A stretch of 64,000 nucleotides of DNA from an uncultured Collinsella sp. (GTDB taxonomy: Bacteria > Actinomycetota > Coriobacteriia > Coriobacteriales > Coriobacteriaceae), in NCBI GenBank assembly GCA_900541695.1, contig UQKL01000005.1, positions 42,671 through 106,670 of the forward strand, given 5' to 3'. The position numbers were made by a program, and so were the translations under genes. A model generated the notes under the pieces. The model did no database searches. It was not told where the DNA came from and was given only the letters and a program-made list of their open reading frames with translations. Shown here piece after piece: positions 1-7,744 of the stretch (the first letter of the stretch is position 1; every line of letters begins with the position of its first letter).

Positions 1-174
1 TTGGCCGATGTATGCCGTCTTGTTTTTGCTGTTGGTAAGAATGTAAAGGACGGGCCAGCTCTCGTCATGATGGGTCCCGGGCTTTGGCGTGCCAAAGTCC
101 TGAAGCGATTCGCTTGTCTCAAAGGGCTGGGGTAGGGGAAGCGTGTATTGCCGAAGGGCGAACTCATTACTCAT
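1..174 (-). CDS. GIY-YIG domain protein, N-terminal fragment (possibly DUF2075 helicase type)
   Basis: The first 58 codons of a minus-strand gene are present and the rest lies beyond the window edge. The ATG is at 174-172 and overlaps the end of the upstream MazG-like gene by 8 bases, which suggests translational coupling. Around residues 41-58 the segment WPVLYILTNSKNKTAYIGQ matches the start of a GIY-YIG nuclease fold (hydrophobic strand ending in YIL, then YIG). Proteins with this N-terminus often continue into a DUF2075 ATPase/helicase domain and sit beside MazG-like genes; that continuation is inferred, not seen. Confidence covers the GIY-YIG call only. Confidence 0.6.
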   Translation of the reverse strand, partial: MSNEFALRQYTLPLPQPFETSESLQDFGTPKPGTHHDESWPVLYILTNSKNKTAYIGQ

Positions 175-523
175 GATGGTCCGCCTTTCTGTATTCGTTA
201 GATGATGCATCGACGGGGTAGCGCTCGCCATTGCGCACGAGTTTGGACGAGAGCGCAGCTGGGAGATAGATTCTGTTTAAATCTGCGAAACGTAGGAGGA
301 AAAGGAGTGTGTCGGCGACTTCGTCTTCGATAGCTTGGCGTTGCTCGGTGTCTTCGAACATTTCTGCAATGCGCTCGTCGCTCACAAAACGAAAGAGCTG
401 AAGGAGCTCGGAGGACTCAGTTGCCATGCCTATGGCAAGCTCTTTTGGCGTGTGATATTTGCGCCAGTCGCGTGCATCACAAAAGTCCCTGACATGTTCC
501 GTCATGGCATCGAGCTTATCCAT
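167..523 (-). CDS. MazG-like nucleotide pyrophosphohydrolase
   Basis: This 118-residue protein looks like an all-alpha MazG/dCTPase-type NTP pyrophosphohydrolase, which hydrolyses a nucleoside triphosphate to the monophosphate and pyrophosphate. The family's acidic Mg-binding pattern is visible as ESSELLQLF (around 38-46) followed by EDEVADTLLFLLRF (around 69-82). The ATG at 523 is preferred over an in-frame TTG at 532 because GGGAGG lies nine bases upstream of it. The stop overlaps the start of the GIY-YIG gene, so the two are probably one transcript. The nucleotide specificity cannot be read from the sequence; house-cleaning or a role beside the nuclease partner are both possible. Confidence 0.8.
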   Translation of the reverse strand: MDKLDAMTEHVRDFCDARDWRKYHTPKELAIGMATESSELLQLFRFVSDERIAEMFEDTEQRQAIEDEVADTLLFLLRFADLNRIYLPAALSSKLVRNGERYPVDASSNEYRKADHHE

Positions 524-638
524 CGTCCGCAACCTCCCTGATGTTCATTGTTTTATTATGGCCGTATCTGGGATTTATTGCACATCATTTGGGGTGTGCG
601 GTTTGTTCGGTCGCGATTGCCTGGTAGGAGGTTTCACC

Positions 639-845
639 ATGAAGATCGAAGTTGACGTAGATCAGCTGCGCGAGAGCCTGCTCGACCGCGCGGGGTCTGC
701 GGCGGGCGTGGGCTTTCCGGCCGCCATGCTCGACGTGATGGATATCGAGGACGAGTCGCCCCAAGAGCTCCTAGCCCGAGCCGAACGCGAAGGCCTCGAC
801 CTCCGTGTCTTCGCCACAGGCGACGATACGGACGACGGCTGGTAG
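639..845 (+). CDS. small acidic hypothetical protein
   Basis: A 68-residue acidic protein of unknown function. It starts at ATG 639 with a clear ribosome site (TAGGAGG, 625-631) at good spacing, which is the main support for it being real. The sequence is rich in Asp and Glu, ends DDTDDGW, and has no membrane segment or Cys motif. It lies between the MazG-like gene and a convergent antiporter gene and is followed by a large inverted repeat that would end transcription from both sides. No family was recognised. Confidence 0.6.
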   Translation: MKIEVDVDQLRESLLDRAGSAAGVGFPAAMLDVMDIEDESPQELLARAEREGLDLRVFATGDDTDDGW

Positions 846-867
846 CCATAGCCACCCCTCAACCCTA

Positions 868-958
868 TCCCCACCCATAACTTGCGGTGAAATAGGGACT
901 GTTTAGGCTGCTAGAAGGCCTATTCAGTCCCTATTTCACCGCAAGTTATGGGTGGGGA
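868..958. repeat. 34-bp perfect inverted repeat with GGGAC core (family F5)
   Basis: Arms 868-901 and 925-958 are perfect reverse complements of 34 bases around a 23-base loop. Each arm contains AATAGGGACTG. The repeat lies between convergent genes, ending 4 bases from the antiporter stop, so it can act as a bidirectional terminator. Its GGGAC core is shared with the other palindrome families in the window. Confidence 0.9.
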
Positions 959-961
959 TGG

Positions 962-2563
962 CTACGACGCCAGTGTGGCGATGACGGCTTCGTCGCCGGC
1001 GTATATGAGGGTGTTGCCGTCGGGGATGATCGTTTGGCCGTCGCGCTTGAGCATCACCACGATAAACGGGTGCTTGCCTTGTGGCACATCGCGCAGGCGC
1101 AGTCCTGCCAGGCGACCGTGGGGCGTTACGGTGACCTCGCGCAATGTTACCTCGGCACGCTCTTCAAACGTCGGCGCGGCCATCACCAGAAGGTCTCCTT
1201 CCTCAATTACGGTATCGCCGTTGGGTAGCACCGGGTGCGCACCGTCGCGCAGCACCAGGACCACGAGCATGTCGGCGACGCTGCCAATATCGGCGAGCGA
1301 GCGCCCGGCAAACGGATGGCCCGCGCCTACCTTGAGCTTAACGAACGACATGCCGTCCTCGTCGCGGTAATCGTTAAACGTGCGGCGCACGTCGCCTTCC
1401 GCGTCGATCATGTCGAGCTTTTTCGCCACTGCCGGTAGCAGCGAGCCCTGCACTACAATGCTCGACACGGCAATCACAAAGACCAGGTCAAATAGGTCGT
1501 GCCCACCGGGAACACCGACCACCACGGCAAAGAGGCTAAACACGACCGAAGCCGCGCCGCGCAGACCCGCCCAGCTTACGAGCGCGACTTGGCGAGGATT
1601 GGTCTTAAAGGGCGCCAACAGCAGGCCGACGGCGATGGGGCGGCTCACGAAGAGCATAAACGCCATGAGCGCCAGGCCCGGCAACAGCATTTGCGGCAGG
1701 CGCGCGGGCGTGACGAGCAGGCCCAGCAAAAAGAAGATGGTCATCTCGGCCATTTCGGTGAGGGTATCAAAGAAGTGGGCCATCTCGACCTTGCCGGTGA
1801 TGTCGCTTGCACCCAGCACAATGCCTGCCAGGTATACGGCCAAAAAGCCGTTGCCGCCCAGGTAGCTCGGCAGCGCGTAGGCAACGATCGCCACGGCGAA
1901 CAAAAAGATGGTCTGCGCGCCCTCGGCCGTTGCGTGCGCGCGTTCAATGAGGCGGCTGGATGTCCAGCCGATGGCAAGGCCCAGTCCCACGCCCAGGGTG
2001 ATCTGCTTGGCCAACAGCACGGGAATGTCGATGTCGCCGCCCGCCGCGAGGGTCGCGAGCACCGCGGTAAGCATGTAGGCGACGGGGTCGTTGGAGCCCG
2101 ATTCGACCTCGAGCAGCGAGTCAGTCGCGCCCTTTAGCGAAAGGTTGTGCTCGCGCAGCACGCTAAAGACGCTCGCCGCATCGGTCGACGCCACGACCGA
2201 GCCCAGCAGCAGGCCGCCGATCCAGTCGAAGCCTAGTGCAAAATGCGCAAAGGCGCCCGTGATGCCGGCGGTGGCGATAACGCCGAGCGTGCTCAGCAGT
2301 ACCGCGGGCGCGGCGACGGGCTTGGCGCGGTCGATGTTGGTGTTAAAGCCGCCGTAGAACATGATGAACAGCAGCGCCGTACTGCAGACGGTTTCGGTAA
2401 GCGCGTAGTCGCTAAAGTCGATGTGCGCCGGCCCGTTGACGCCCAGCAGCATGCCGAGCGCGATAAAGATGAGCAGGGTAGGGAAGGGGAGCTTTTTGCC
2501 GACGGGTTTGATGGTCAGACACAAAATGATGACGAGGCCGATAAAGAGAAGTATCTGGTTCAT
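962..2563 (-). CDS. CPA1-family K+(Na+)/H+ antiporter with RCK-C domain
   Basis: A 533-residue inner-membrane antiporter of the NhaP2/CvrA type, expected to exchange K+ or Na+ for protons. Residues 1-390 form about 12 hydrophobic segments and include the transport-core ESGSNDP motif (around 153-159) and the GLRGAAS motif near residue 335. The C-terminal 140 residues are soluble and resemble an RCK-C/TrkA-C regulatory domain (for example PNGDTVIEEGDLLVM), with a second, weaker copy at the very end. Length fits NhaP2-type proteins. The ATG at 2563 has AGGAG upstream. Ion specificity is not determined. Confidence 0.88.
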   Translation of the reverse strand: MNQILLFIGLVIILCLTIKPVGKKLPFPTLLIFIALGMLLGVNGPAHIDFSDYALTETVCSTALLFIMFYGGFNTNIDRAKPVAAPAVLLSTLGVIATAGITGAFAHFALGFDWIGGLLLGSVVASTDAASVFSVLREHNLSLKGATDSLLEVESGSNDPVAYMLTAVLATLAAGGDIDIPVLLAKQITLGVGLGLAIGWTSSRLIERAHATAEGAQTIFLFAVAIVAYALPSYLGGNGFLAVYLAGIVLGASDITGKVEMAHFFDTLTEMAEMTIFFLLGLLVTPARLPQMLLPGLALMAFMLFVSRPIAVGLLLAPFKTNPRQVALVSWAGLRGAASVVFSLFAVVVGVPGGHDLFDLVFVIAVSSIVVQGSLLPAVAKKLDMIDAEGDVRRTFNDYRDEDGMSFVKLKVGAGHPFAGRSLADIGSVADMLVVLVLRDGAHPVLPNGDTVIEEGDLLVMAAPTFEERAEVTLREVTVTPHGRLAGLRLRDVPQGKHPFIVVMLKRDGQTIIPDGNTLIYAGDEAVIATLAS

Positions 2564-2884
2564 GGGTAGTGTCCGCTCCTGGGTGGTTGGCGTGGCACGG
2601 TCAGTTGTCTGCGGTTATTTGTACCCAAAGATGGTGGGTTTATGGGGCCGAGCCGCGGGCGTTCGCATTATCGACACGAGGCGGGGGGCGCGGGCGGTGC
2701 TGGTTGGGGCGTTGGTGCTGGTGGCGCGGTGTTTTCGGGGCGTGCGGGCGGCCGCTTGTGACCGTTGGCAGCGGTGGCACTTTCCAGCTTTATTGCAACG
2801 GAGTACAATGGGTAACGTTTAAGTTCAACTTGAAGTTTTAGTCGTGGCATCGGGCTTCGGCCGTAATGCAGGGAAAGGCGTTCC
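2564..2884 (+). promoter_or_regulatory. intergenic region with sigma-A-like promoter for the phosphatase gene
   Basis: This divergent 321-base spacer holds no convincing gene. A promoter candidate for the downstream phosphatase is TTTCCA (2781-2786), a 17-base spacer and TACAAT (2804-2809), placing the start about 65 bases before the ATG. No operator was seen. Confidence 0.4.
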
Positions 2885-3724
2885 ATGGCGATCTATGTGA
2901 CATCTGATGCTCACGGGCACGTGCGCGCGCTGGACGAGGCCCTTTCCAAGATCTCGCTGACGTCCGACGACACGCTGTACGTGCTAGGCGACATGATCGA
3001 CCGCGGTCCCGATCCGGTCGGTGTCATCAACTTGGTGCGGTCGCTGCCCAACGCTCGCGTGCTTAAGGGCAACCACGAGCAGATCATGCTCGACGCGATC
3101 ATTGGCCAGGACCCGCTCGATGCCGAGACCTGGGATATCAATGGCGGTTGGACCACGCGTCAGCAGCTCAACGAAATGGAATTTGAGGCATACGAGGGGC
3201 TGGTGCGCTGGGCTGCCGCCCTGCCGCTCTACGCGGTGGTCGAGACTGCCGAGCGACCGTATCTGCTGGTGCACGCCGGCGTTCAGACCGAGGCGGCGCG
3301 TGCGTTTTTGCTTGAGCATGGTGTCGATTGCGGCGACGGCAGGGGAGCGGTCGATGCCGATAGCGAGCTGCTGCAGCAAATGCTCGCCGTGCAGTCGTCC
3401 GATGACTTGCTGTGGATTCGTCACGGCTACTGGGATGCCCCGACGGGGCTGCTTTCTGCCGAGGGCAAGGGCCCGGTCGTGGTGAGCGGCCACACGCCCA
3501 CGGTGTCGCTGGGGCGTTATTGCGAGGTTGGCGGCCTGGCAGGGCTCGATGAGGAGTCGGGCCGCGGGCGGATGGTGCGCTTGGGTGGCGAGGATACCGC
3601 CGGCGTGCCCGATCGCATCGATATCGACTGTGCGGCGGCCACCGGTTCCGAGTTCGGCCGCGTGGGCATCCTGCGCCTGGACGACGGGGCGGAGTTTTAT
3701 GCGAACATTCTTCCTGGCGAATAA
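2885..3724 (+). CDS. PPP-type metallophosphatase (Ser/Thr phosphatase or Ap4A-hydrolase-like)
   Basis: A 279-residue cytosolic calcineurin-like phosphoesterase. The metal-ligand motifs appear in order: SDAHGH near residue 8 (family norm GDxHG), GDMIDRGP near 36, GNHE near 61, VHAG near 125 and SGHTP near 200. The spacing and the GDMIDRGP/GNHE pair are typical of PPP phosphatases related to PrpA and to symmetrical Ap4A hydrolases. The substrate could be phosphoprotein or dinucleoside polyphosphate. The ATG at 2885 follows GGGAAAGG. The gene appears to be transcribed alone. Confidence 0.85.
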   Translation: MAIYVTSDAHGHVRALDEALSKISLTSDDTLYVLGDMIDRGPDPVGVINLVRSLPNARVLKGNHEQIMLDAIIGQDPLDAETWDINGGWTTRQQLNEMEFEAYEGLVRWAAALPLYAVVETAERPYLLVHAGVQTEAARAFLLEHGVDCGDGRGAVDADSELLQQMLAVQSSDDLLWIRHGYWDAPTGLLSAEGKGPVVVSGHTPTVSLGRYCEVGGLAGLDEESGRGRMVRLGGEDTAGVPDRIDIDCAAATGSEFGRVGILRLDDGAEFYANILPGE

Positions 3725-3731
3725 CTTTGTT

Positions 3732-3753
3732 CCGCCGTTCTACCGAACGGCGG
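3732..3753 (+). terminator. hairpin after phosphatase gene
   Basis: A perfect 9-base stem (3732-3740 with 3745-3753) with a 4-base loop lies 8 bases after the stop. There is no U-tract, so it could be a 3'-end stabiliser or a Rho-dependent end. Confidence 0.4.
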
Positions 3754-3919
3754 CCACGTTGACGCTGCGCAGCCCCGAAGCACCCCATCTTGTCGCTCAA
3801 ACCGTCGCTCGCGTACGGAAGTACGCGTCGCTCCTCTTTCGCGCCAACCTGAGGCACTTCGAGACTGCTCGCTGTCGGTGCCAAAACATCGACGTTTCTT
3901 TTCTTCAAATTGATTCGAA

Positions 3920-5494
3920 TTAGGCGCCGTACGGGTTGCGGTCGCGTTCTATGCGTTGGCGAATGTGGGCGTATTCGACAATCAACAGCACCAGCAGTAG
4001 GGCCATGATAGCCAGGTAGCTCACGACGGCACCCATCAGGCCCAGCAGGTTGATTAGGATCACTGGGAGCACTACGCTCACGGCAAAGCAGATCAGGTAG
4101 ATCTTGGTGACGTCTCCAACGTGGCGCAGCACCGTGATAATGGCGTAGATAAAATCGATGGCCGCGGTTACGCCGCCAGCGACAACCATCAGCAGCGCCA
4201 ATGTGCGGTAGCGCTCAAAGTTGAGGCCGTACATAAAGCTCATGAGGGGAATGCCGGGGCCGGCCATAAATGCGGCGCATACGCCGGTGATGGCCACGAT
4301 CAGCGCCATAACGGCAATAATAATCAAGTCAAAACGGCGGCGTTTGCGCAGGTTCGCCCAAATGCTCGACAGACGCAAAAGCTGCGGTTTATAGACAAAT
4401 CCAATGCTCAGCAAAATAGCCTGCGCCGGAAAGAACAGGGCATTAAAGTACAGCTGATATTTGTAGGCCAGCGTGCCTTCCATCACAAACTTGGGCATGC
4501 TCTCGATGAGGTTGAACAGGAACAGTGCGCCAAAGAGCGGGGCGCACTGGACAAACAGGTGGCCGACCTCGCGCAGACTCACGCGACGCGATTTTTCGGT
4601 TTCGAGCAGGGCCAGCGGCGCGGTGACCAGCACGAGCGAGACGATGGCGGTGACACCCATGGCCATGGCCGCGATGGGCATGCTGCGCGTAAGGAACAGC
4701 GCCACGCTAAAGACCGCGATGACGCCGACGGAGCGCAGCGTTTGGCTCATGCCGGCCAGGTAGAGTTTATCGGCCTGCTGCAGGCGGCCCTCGTACACGT
4801 CCGCTACGCCGTCGATCACCTTATACAGGTAGACGCCCAGGCCGATCGTTGCCATCTGCGCGTCGTAGCCGCGGGCACTGCTGTATGCAAGGCCGCAGGC
4901 CAGCGCGAATGCTCCGCAAAGCCAGCGGTTGAGCTGGTAGGAGGCAAAGGACGCCTTCTCGTCGATGTCCGAGACCTGAAAATTGCGCACGCCGTAGTTG
5001 CACGCGATCATGATGAGCGTGCCGGTGACAAACGCAATGGAGAACTTGCCGGCTTCCTCGGCGCCCACGAGCTGCGTGGACACGATGGTGAGCAGAGGAA
5101 ACGCCATGCCCCATACGGCGGTGCCCAGGGTATTCCAAAGGTAGTCGCGACGGGTGGCATGATCTTCGTACTCGGCTTCTTGCGTGGAGAAGCCGCCGCC
5201 GTAGACGGCTCCGAGCAGGCGGTTCCACCAGGCATTGACCATGCGGTGGATGGGGCCGGGCTGGCGATCGCGCTCGCGGCGACGGCGTGTGGCCTGGTTG
5301 CTGTCGGGACCGCCGGCGTTACGCTGGCTTAGCTCTTGGATTCGTGCGAGCTCCTCGGCGGTGTGCGATGCGGGGAACAGGCCGTTCTCGATGCGTCCGC
5401 CCTGCCCGTGCGCCCCGCCCGATACGGTGGGGTCGGTGACGCCGTTGCGGCGGGCGATGGCGCGGCGAATACTATCGAGAGGCGAGATGCTCAA
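3920..5494 (-). CDS. polysaccharide flippase, Wzx/MATE-like membrane protein
   Basis: A 524-residue integral membrane protein with an N-terminal cytoplasmic tail of about 110 residues (rich in Arg and Gln) and then about 12-14 hydrophobic segments. Its layout fits the polysaccharide-biosynthesis (Wzx/RfbX) branch of the MOP superfamily, which flips lipid-linked glycans across the membrane. I prefer a TTG start at 5494, seven bases after AAAGGA; a GTG at 5533 is possible but has no ribosome site. The long charged N-terminus is unusual for the family. It may serve the glycan made by the distant glycosyltransferase block, but there is no direct link. Confidence 0.75.
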   Translation of the reverse strand: MSISPLDSIRRAIARRNGVTDPTVSGGAHGQGGRIENGLFPASHTAEELARIQELSQRNAGGPDSNQATRRRRERDRQPGPIHRMVNAWWNRLLGAVYGGGFSTQEAEYEDHATRRDYLWNTLGTAVWGMAFPLLTIVSTQLVGAEEAGKFSIAFVTGTLIMIACNYGVRNFQVSDIDEKASFASYQLNRWLCGAFALACGLAYSSARGYDAQMATIGLGVYLYKVIDGVADVYEGRLQQADKLYLAGMSQTLRSVGVIAVFSVALFLTRSMPIAAMAMGVTAIVSLVLVTAPLALLETEKSRRVSLREVGHLFVQCAPLFGALFLFNLIESMPKFVMEGTLAYKYQLYFNALFFPAQAILLSIGFVYKPQLLRLSSIWANLRKRRRFDLIIIAVMALIVAITGVCAAFMAGPGIPLMSFMYGLNFERYRTLALLMVVAGGVTAAIDFIYAIITVLRHVGDVTKIYLICFAVSVVLPVILINLLGLMGAVVSYLAIMALLLVLLIVEYAHIRQRIERDRNPYGA

Positions 5495-5570
5495 GGCGGA
5501 GTCCTTTCTATTGCTGCGCTCTAGTATAGACACGACGGCGTTTGATCGTGTTTTTGAACAGGTTGTTCAA
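5495..5570 (-). promoter_or_regulatory. flippase promoter with TTGAACA palindrome
   Basis: On the minus strand TATACT (5528-5523) is a good -10. Upstream, 5554-5570 is a perfect palindrome of TTGAACA and TGTTCAA around GGT, just above the expected -35, which is itself weak. This suggests a dimeric regulator site. Confidence 0.4.
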
Positions 5571-5594
5571 TATTGTAGGCGGTGCCATTCAGTA

Positions 5595-5654
5595 GTCGGC
5601 ACTTAGGGACGTTCCTTATGTGCCGACACTTTGGGAGTGTCCCTAAGTGCCGGC
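5595..5654. repeat. paired palindromes with GGGAC core (family F3)
   Basis: Two inverted copies of one palindromic unit lie head to head: 5595-5610 pairs with 5639-5654 with one G-T mismatch. The first unit is itself a hairpin (GTCGGCAC 5595-5602 with GTGCCGAC 5620-5627) with AGGGACG inside. A GGGGAC/GTCCCC remnant follows to about 5700. A half copy is near 18404. Confidence 0.75.
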
Positions 5655-5756
5655 ATCTGGGGACACTCCTTGGTTATTGCCTGTTCAAGAGCGTCCCCAA
5701 TGGCTAGGCCGCTTGCCTGTGATTTTTGACCGTTGGGCGGGCGCTTCGCCGTTGCC

Positions 5757-5772
5757 GCAAAAACGTTTTTGC
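5757..5772. promoter_or_regulatory. 16-bp perfect palindrome upstream of pckA
   Basis: GCAAAAACGTTTTTGC is perfectly palindromic with a central CG, the layout of LacI/CcpA-family operators. It lies 75 bases before the pckA ATG. The regulator is not in the window. Confidence 0.45.
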
Positions 5773-5846
5773 ATATCGGGTACAACGGGCTTTACGTGAG
5801 TAAAGTGCGCGCCGCGTCCGCGTGTCGCGTTTTTAAAGGAGGCCCC

Positions 5847-7517
5847 ATGCCTGGTGTTACCCCTGCAGAAGTTTTGTCCAACTTTGGCATTACGCTGGTC
5901 GAAGATCCCGCCGATAATCAGCCCCGCCTGCTGGTCGATCTACCCGCCGCGGAGCTCGTCGAGTACGCTATCCGCCGCGAAGAAGGCCGCATGGCATCCA
6001 ACGGCGCGCTGGTGATCGAGACGGGGGAGCGCACCGGCCGTTCACCCAACGATCGTTTTATCGTTGACACCCCCGATGTTCACGACAAGATCGCCTGGGG
6101 CGCCGTCAACCGACCGCTTTCGATTGAGAGCTACGAGACCATCAAGGCCGGTATCGTCGACTACCTCAACGAGCGCGACGTGTTCGTCACCCGCGGCATG
6201 GCCGGCACCGACCGCAACCATACGCGTCGCCTGCTCGTCGCCTGCGAGCGTGCCAGCCAGGCGCTGTTCATTAAGCAAATGCTCGCCCGTCCGCTCGCCC
6301 GCGAAATCGCGCGCACCGGCGAGCCGGACTTCTGCGTGCTCGCCGCGCCGGGCTACCAGTGCGATCCCGCCATCAAGGGCCTCAACTCCAGCGCCGCCGT
6401 GGTCATTAACTTCCAGGAGCGCGTGATTCTGGTTGCCGGCACCGGTTACTCCGGCGAAATCAAAAAGTCCATCTTCAGCGTCATGAATTACCTACTGCCC
6501 GTCGAGGACGACGTGCTACCCATGCACTGCTCGGCCAGCATGGATCCCGTCACGCACGAGACGGCCGTGTTCTTTGGCCTTTCCGGCACGGGCAAGACCA
6601 CGCTTTCGGCCAACCCCACGCGCCTGCTGATCGGCGACGACGAGCACGGCTGGTCCGACATGGGCATCTTCAACATCGAGGGAGGCTGCTATGCCAAGTG
6701 CGAGGGCCTGGACGCGTTCCATGAGCCCGAGATCTTCAACGCCGTCCGCTTTGGCGCCATCTGCGAAAACGTGGTGCTCGATGAGAATCGCAAGCCTAAC
6801 TATGATGATGTCTCGATCACGCACAACACGCGCGTGGCCTATCCCGTCGAGCATATCCCCAACGCGTGGACCAAGGGTATGGGCACCACCCCGAGCGTCG
6901 TGCTGTTTTTGACCTGCGATGCCTTTGGCGTGCTGCCGCCTATCTCGCGCCTGACGGCCGATGCCGCCATGTATCACTTTGTGACGGGCTTCACCGCCAA
7001 GATCCCCGGCACCGAGGTCGGCGTCACCGAGCCCACGCCCACGTTCTCCTCGCTGTTTGGCGAGCCGTTTATGCCGCTCGATCCCATGGTCTATGCCAAG
7101 ATGCTCGGCGAGCGTATCGCCGACGGACGCACCCGCGTCTATCTGGTCAACACCGGCTGGATTGGTGGCGGTTATGGCGTGGGCCATCGAATCGAGCTTG
7201 CATACACGCGCGCCCTGGTGGCCCGCGCCCTCGACGGTACCATCGAGGACAGCGAGTTCGTGCACGACGATATCTTTAACGTCGACATTCCTACCACGTG
7301 CCACGGTGTGCCCGACGGCATCCTGGTGCCGCGCCAGTACTGGCAGAGCACCGCGCGCTACGACGAGGCTGCGCACAACCTGGCGGTGATGTTTGAGGAG
7401 AACTTCGAGAAGAAGTACTCGCACCTGCCCGAGTCCGTCAAAGCCGCCGGCCCGCACGCCCAGGTGTCCGCCGAGGCCCGTCATCGCGGCCGCGGGTTGC
7501 TGGGACTCCGCCGCTAG
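5847..7517 (+). CDS. pckA: phosphoenolpyruvate carboxykinase (ATP)
   Basis: This 556-residue cytosolic enzyme interconverts oxaloacetate + ATP and PEP + CO2 + ADP. In fermenting gut bacteria it often runs toward oxaloacetate to feed succinate formation. The ATP-type P-loop GLSGTGKTT is near residue 245, the metal site GDDEHGW near 262, and NTGWIGGGYGVGHR in the C-terminal half; these separate it from the GTP enzyme. Length is slightly above the usual 530-540. The ATG at 5847 follows AAAGGAGG; the longer open frame upstream lacks a ribosome site. A LacI-like palindrome lies upstream and an F1 palindrome 16 bases after the stop. Confidence 0.96.
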   Translation: MPGVTPAEVLSNFGITLVEDPADNQPRLLVDLPAAELVEYAIRREEGRMASNGALVIETGERTGRSPNDRFIVDTPDVHDKIAWGAVNRPLSIESYETIKAGIVDYLNERDVFVTRGMAGTDRNHTRRLLVACERASQALFIKQMLARPLAREIARTGEPDFCVLAAPGYQCDPAIKGLNSSAAVVINFQERVILVAGTGYSGEIKKSIFSVMNYLLPVEDDVLPMHCSASMDPVTHETAVFFGLSGTGKTTLSANPTRLLIGDDEHGWSDMGIFNIEGGCYAKCEGLDAFHEPEIFNAVRFGAICENVVLDENRKPNYDDVSITHNTRVAYPVEHIPNAWTKGMGTTPSVVLFLTCDAFGVLPPISRLTADAAMYHFVTGFTAKIPGTEVGVTEPTPTFSSLFGEPFMPLDPMVYAKMLGERIADGRTRVYLVNTGWIGGGYGVGHRIELAYTRALVARALDGTIEDSEFVHDDIFNVDIPTTCHGVPDGILVPRQYWQSTARYDEAAHNLAVMFEENFEKKYSHLPESVKAAGPHAQVSAEARHRGRGLLGLRR

Positions 7518-7532
7518 CGCCGCCTTAGACCC

Positions 7533-7573
7533 AAAACCACCACGAAGGGGACAGGCACCTTTGTGGTGGTTTT
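7533..7573 (-). repeat. 41-bp palindrome, family F1 copy 1 (terminator-like)
   Basis: Arms 7533-7548 and 7558-7573 pair with one mismatch around a loop reading GGACAGGCA. The right arm ends in TTTT, so it can end pckA transcription. Two further copies, in the opposite orientation, are at 8493 and 10536. Confidence 0.85.
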
Positions 7574-7600
7574 GCTCGCGCGGATGACTCAGGTTACAAT
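7572..7600 (+). promoter_or_regulatory. promoter for the B3/B4 gene leader
   Basis: TTGCTC (7572-7577), a 17-base spacer and TACAAT (7595-7600). It overlaps the end of the F1 palindrome and would start a leader of about 137 bases near 7607. Confidence 0.55.
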
Positions 7601-7606
7601 ACGCCT

Positions 7607-7744
7607 GACATATCGTCCCCTTCTCCGGATGGGGACAGCGCAAGCGCTCTTGTGGCGGCACCGTAGGACTTTGAAGGTGGCCGTCGTAAGGGCGCTTTTT
7701 GTTTGGGTGCCCTCGCTCGGGCGCGAATCGTGAAGGGAGCACGT
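7607..7744 (+). ncRNA. structured 5' leader with internal terminator hairpin (attenuator-like)
   Basis: The leader contains a GTCCCC/GGGGAC hairpin (7615-7636) and then an 8-base stem GCGCTCTT (7644-7651) with AAGGGCGC (7688-7695) that runs straight into TTTTTGTTT. That is an intrinsic terminator about 45 bases before the ATG. A competing AGCGC/GCGCT hairpin (7637-7648) would use the same bases. Inside the terminator stem, GGCGGCACCG resembles the T-box core GGTGGNACCG with T changed to C. The leader is too short for a normal T-box, so the class is unknown. A third hairpin lies at 7707-7722. Confidence 0.5.

Noticed and set aside
7607..7744. Calling the B3/B4 leader a T-box riboswitch
   Set aside because: The leader is too short for stem I, and the bulge would read CGGC instead of UGGN, which would not pair with the tRNA CCA end.
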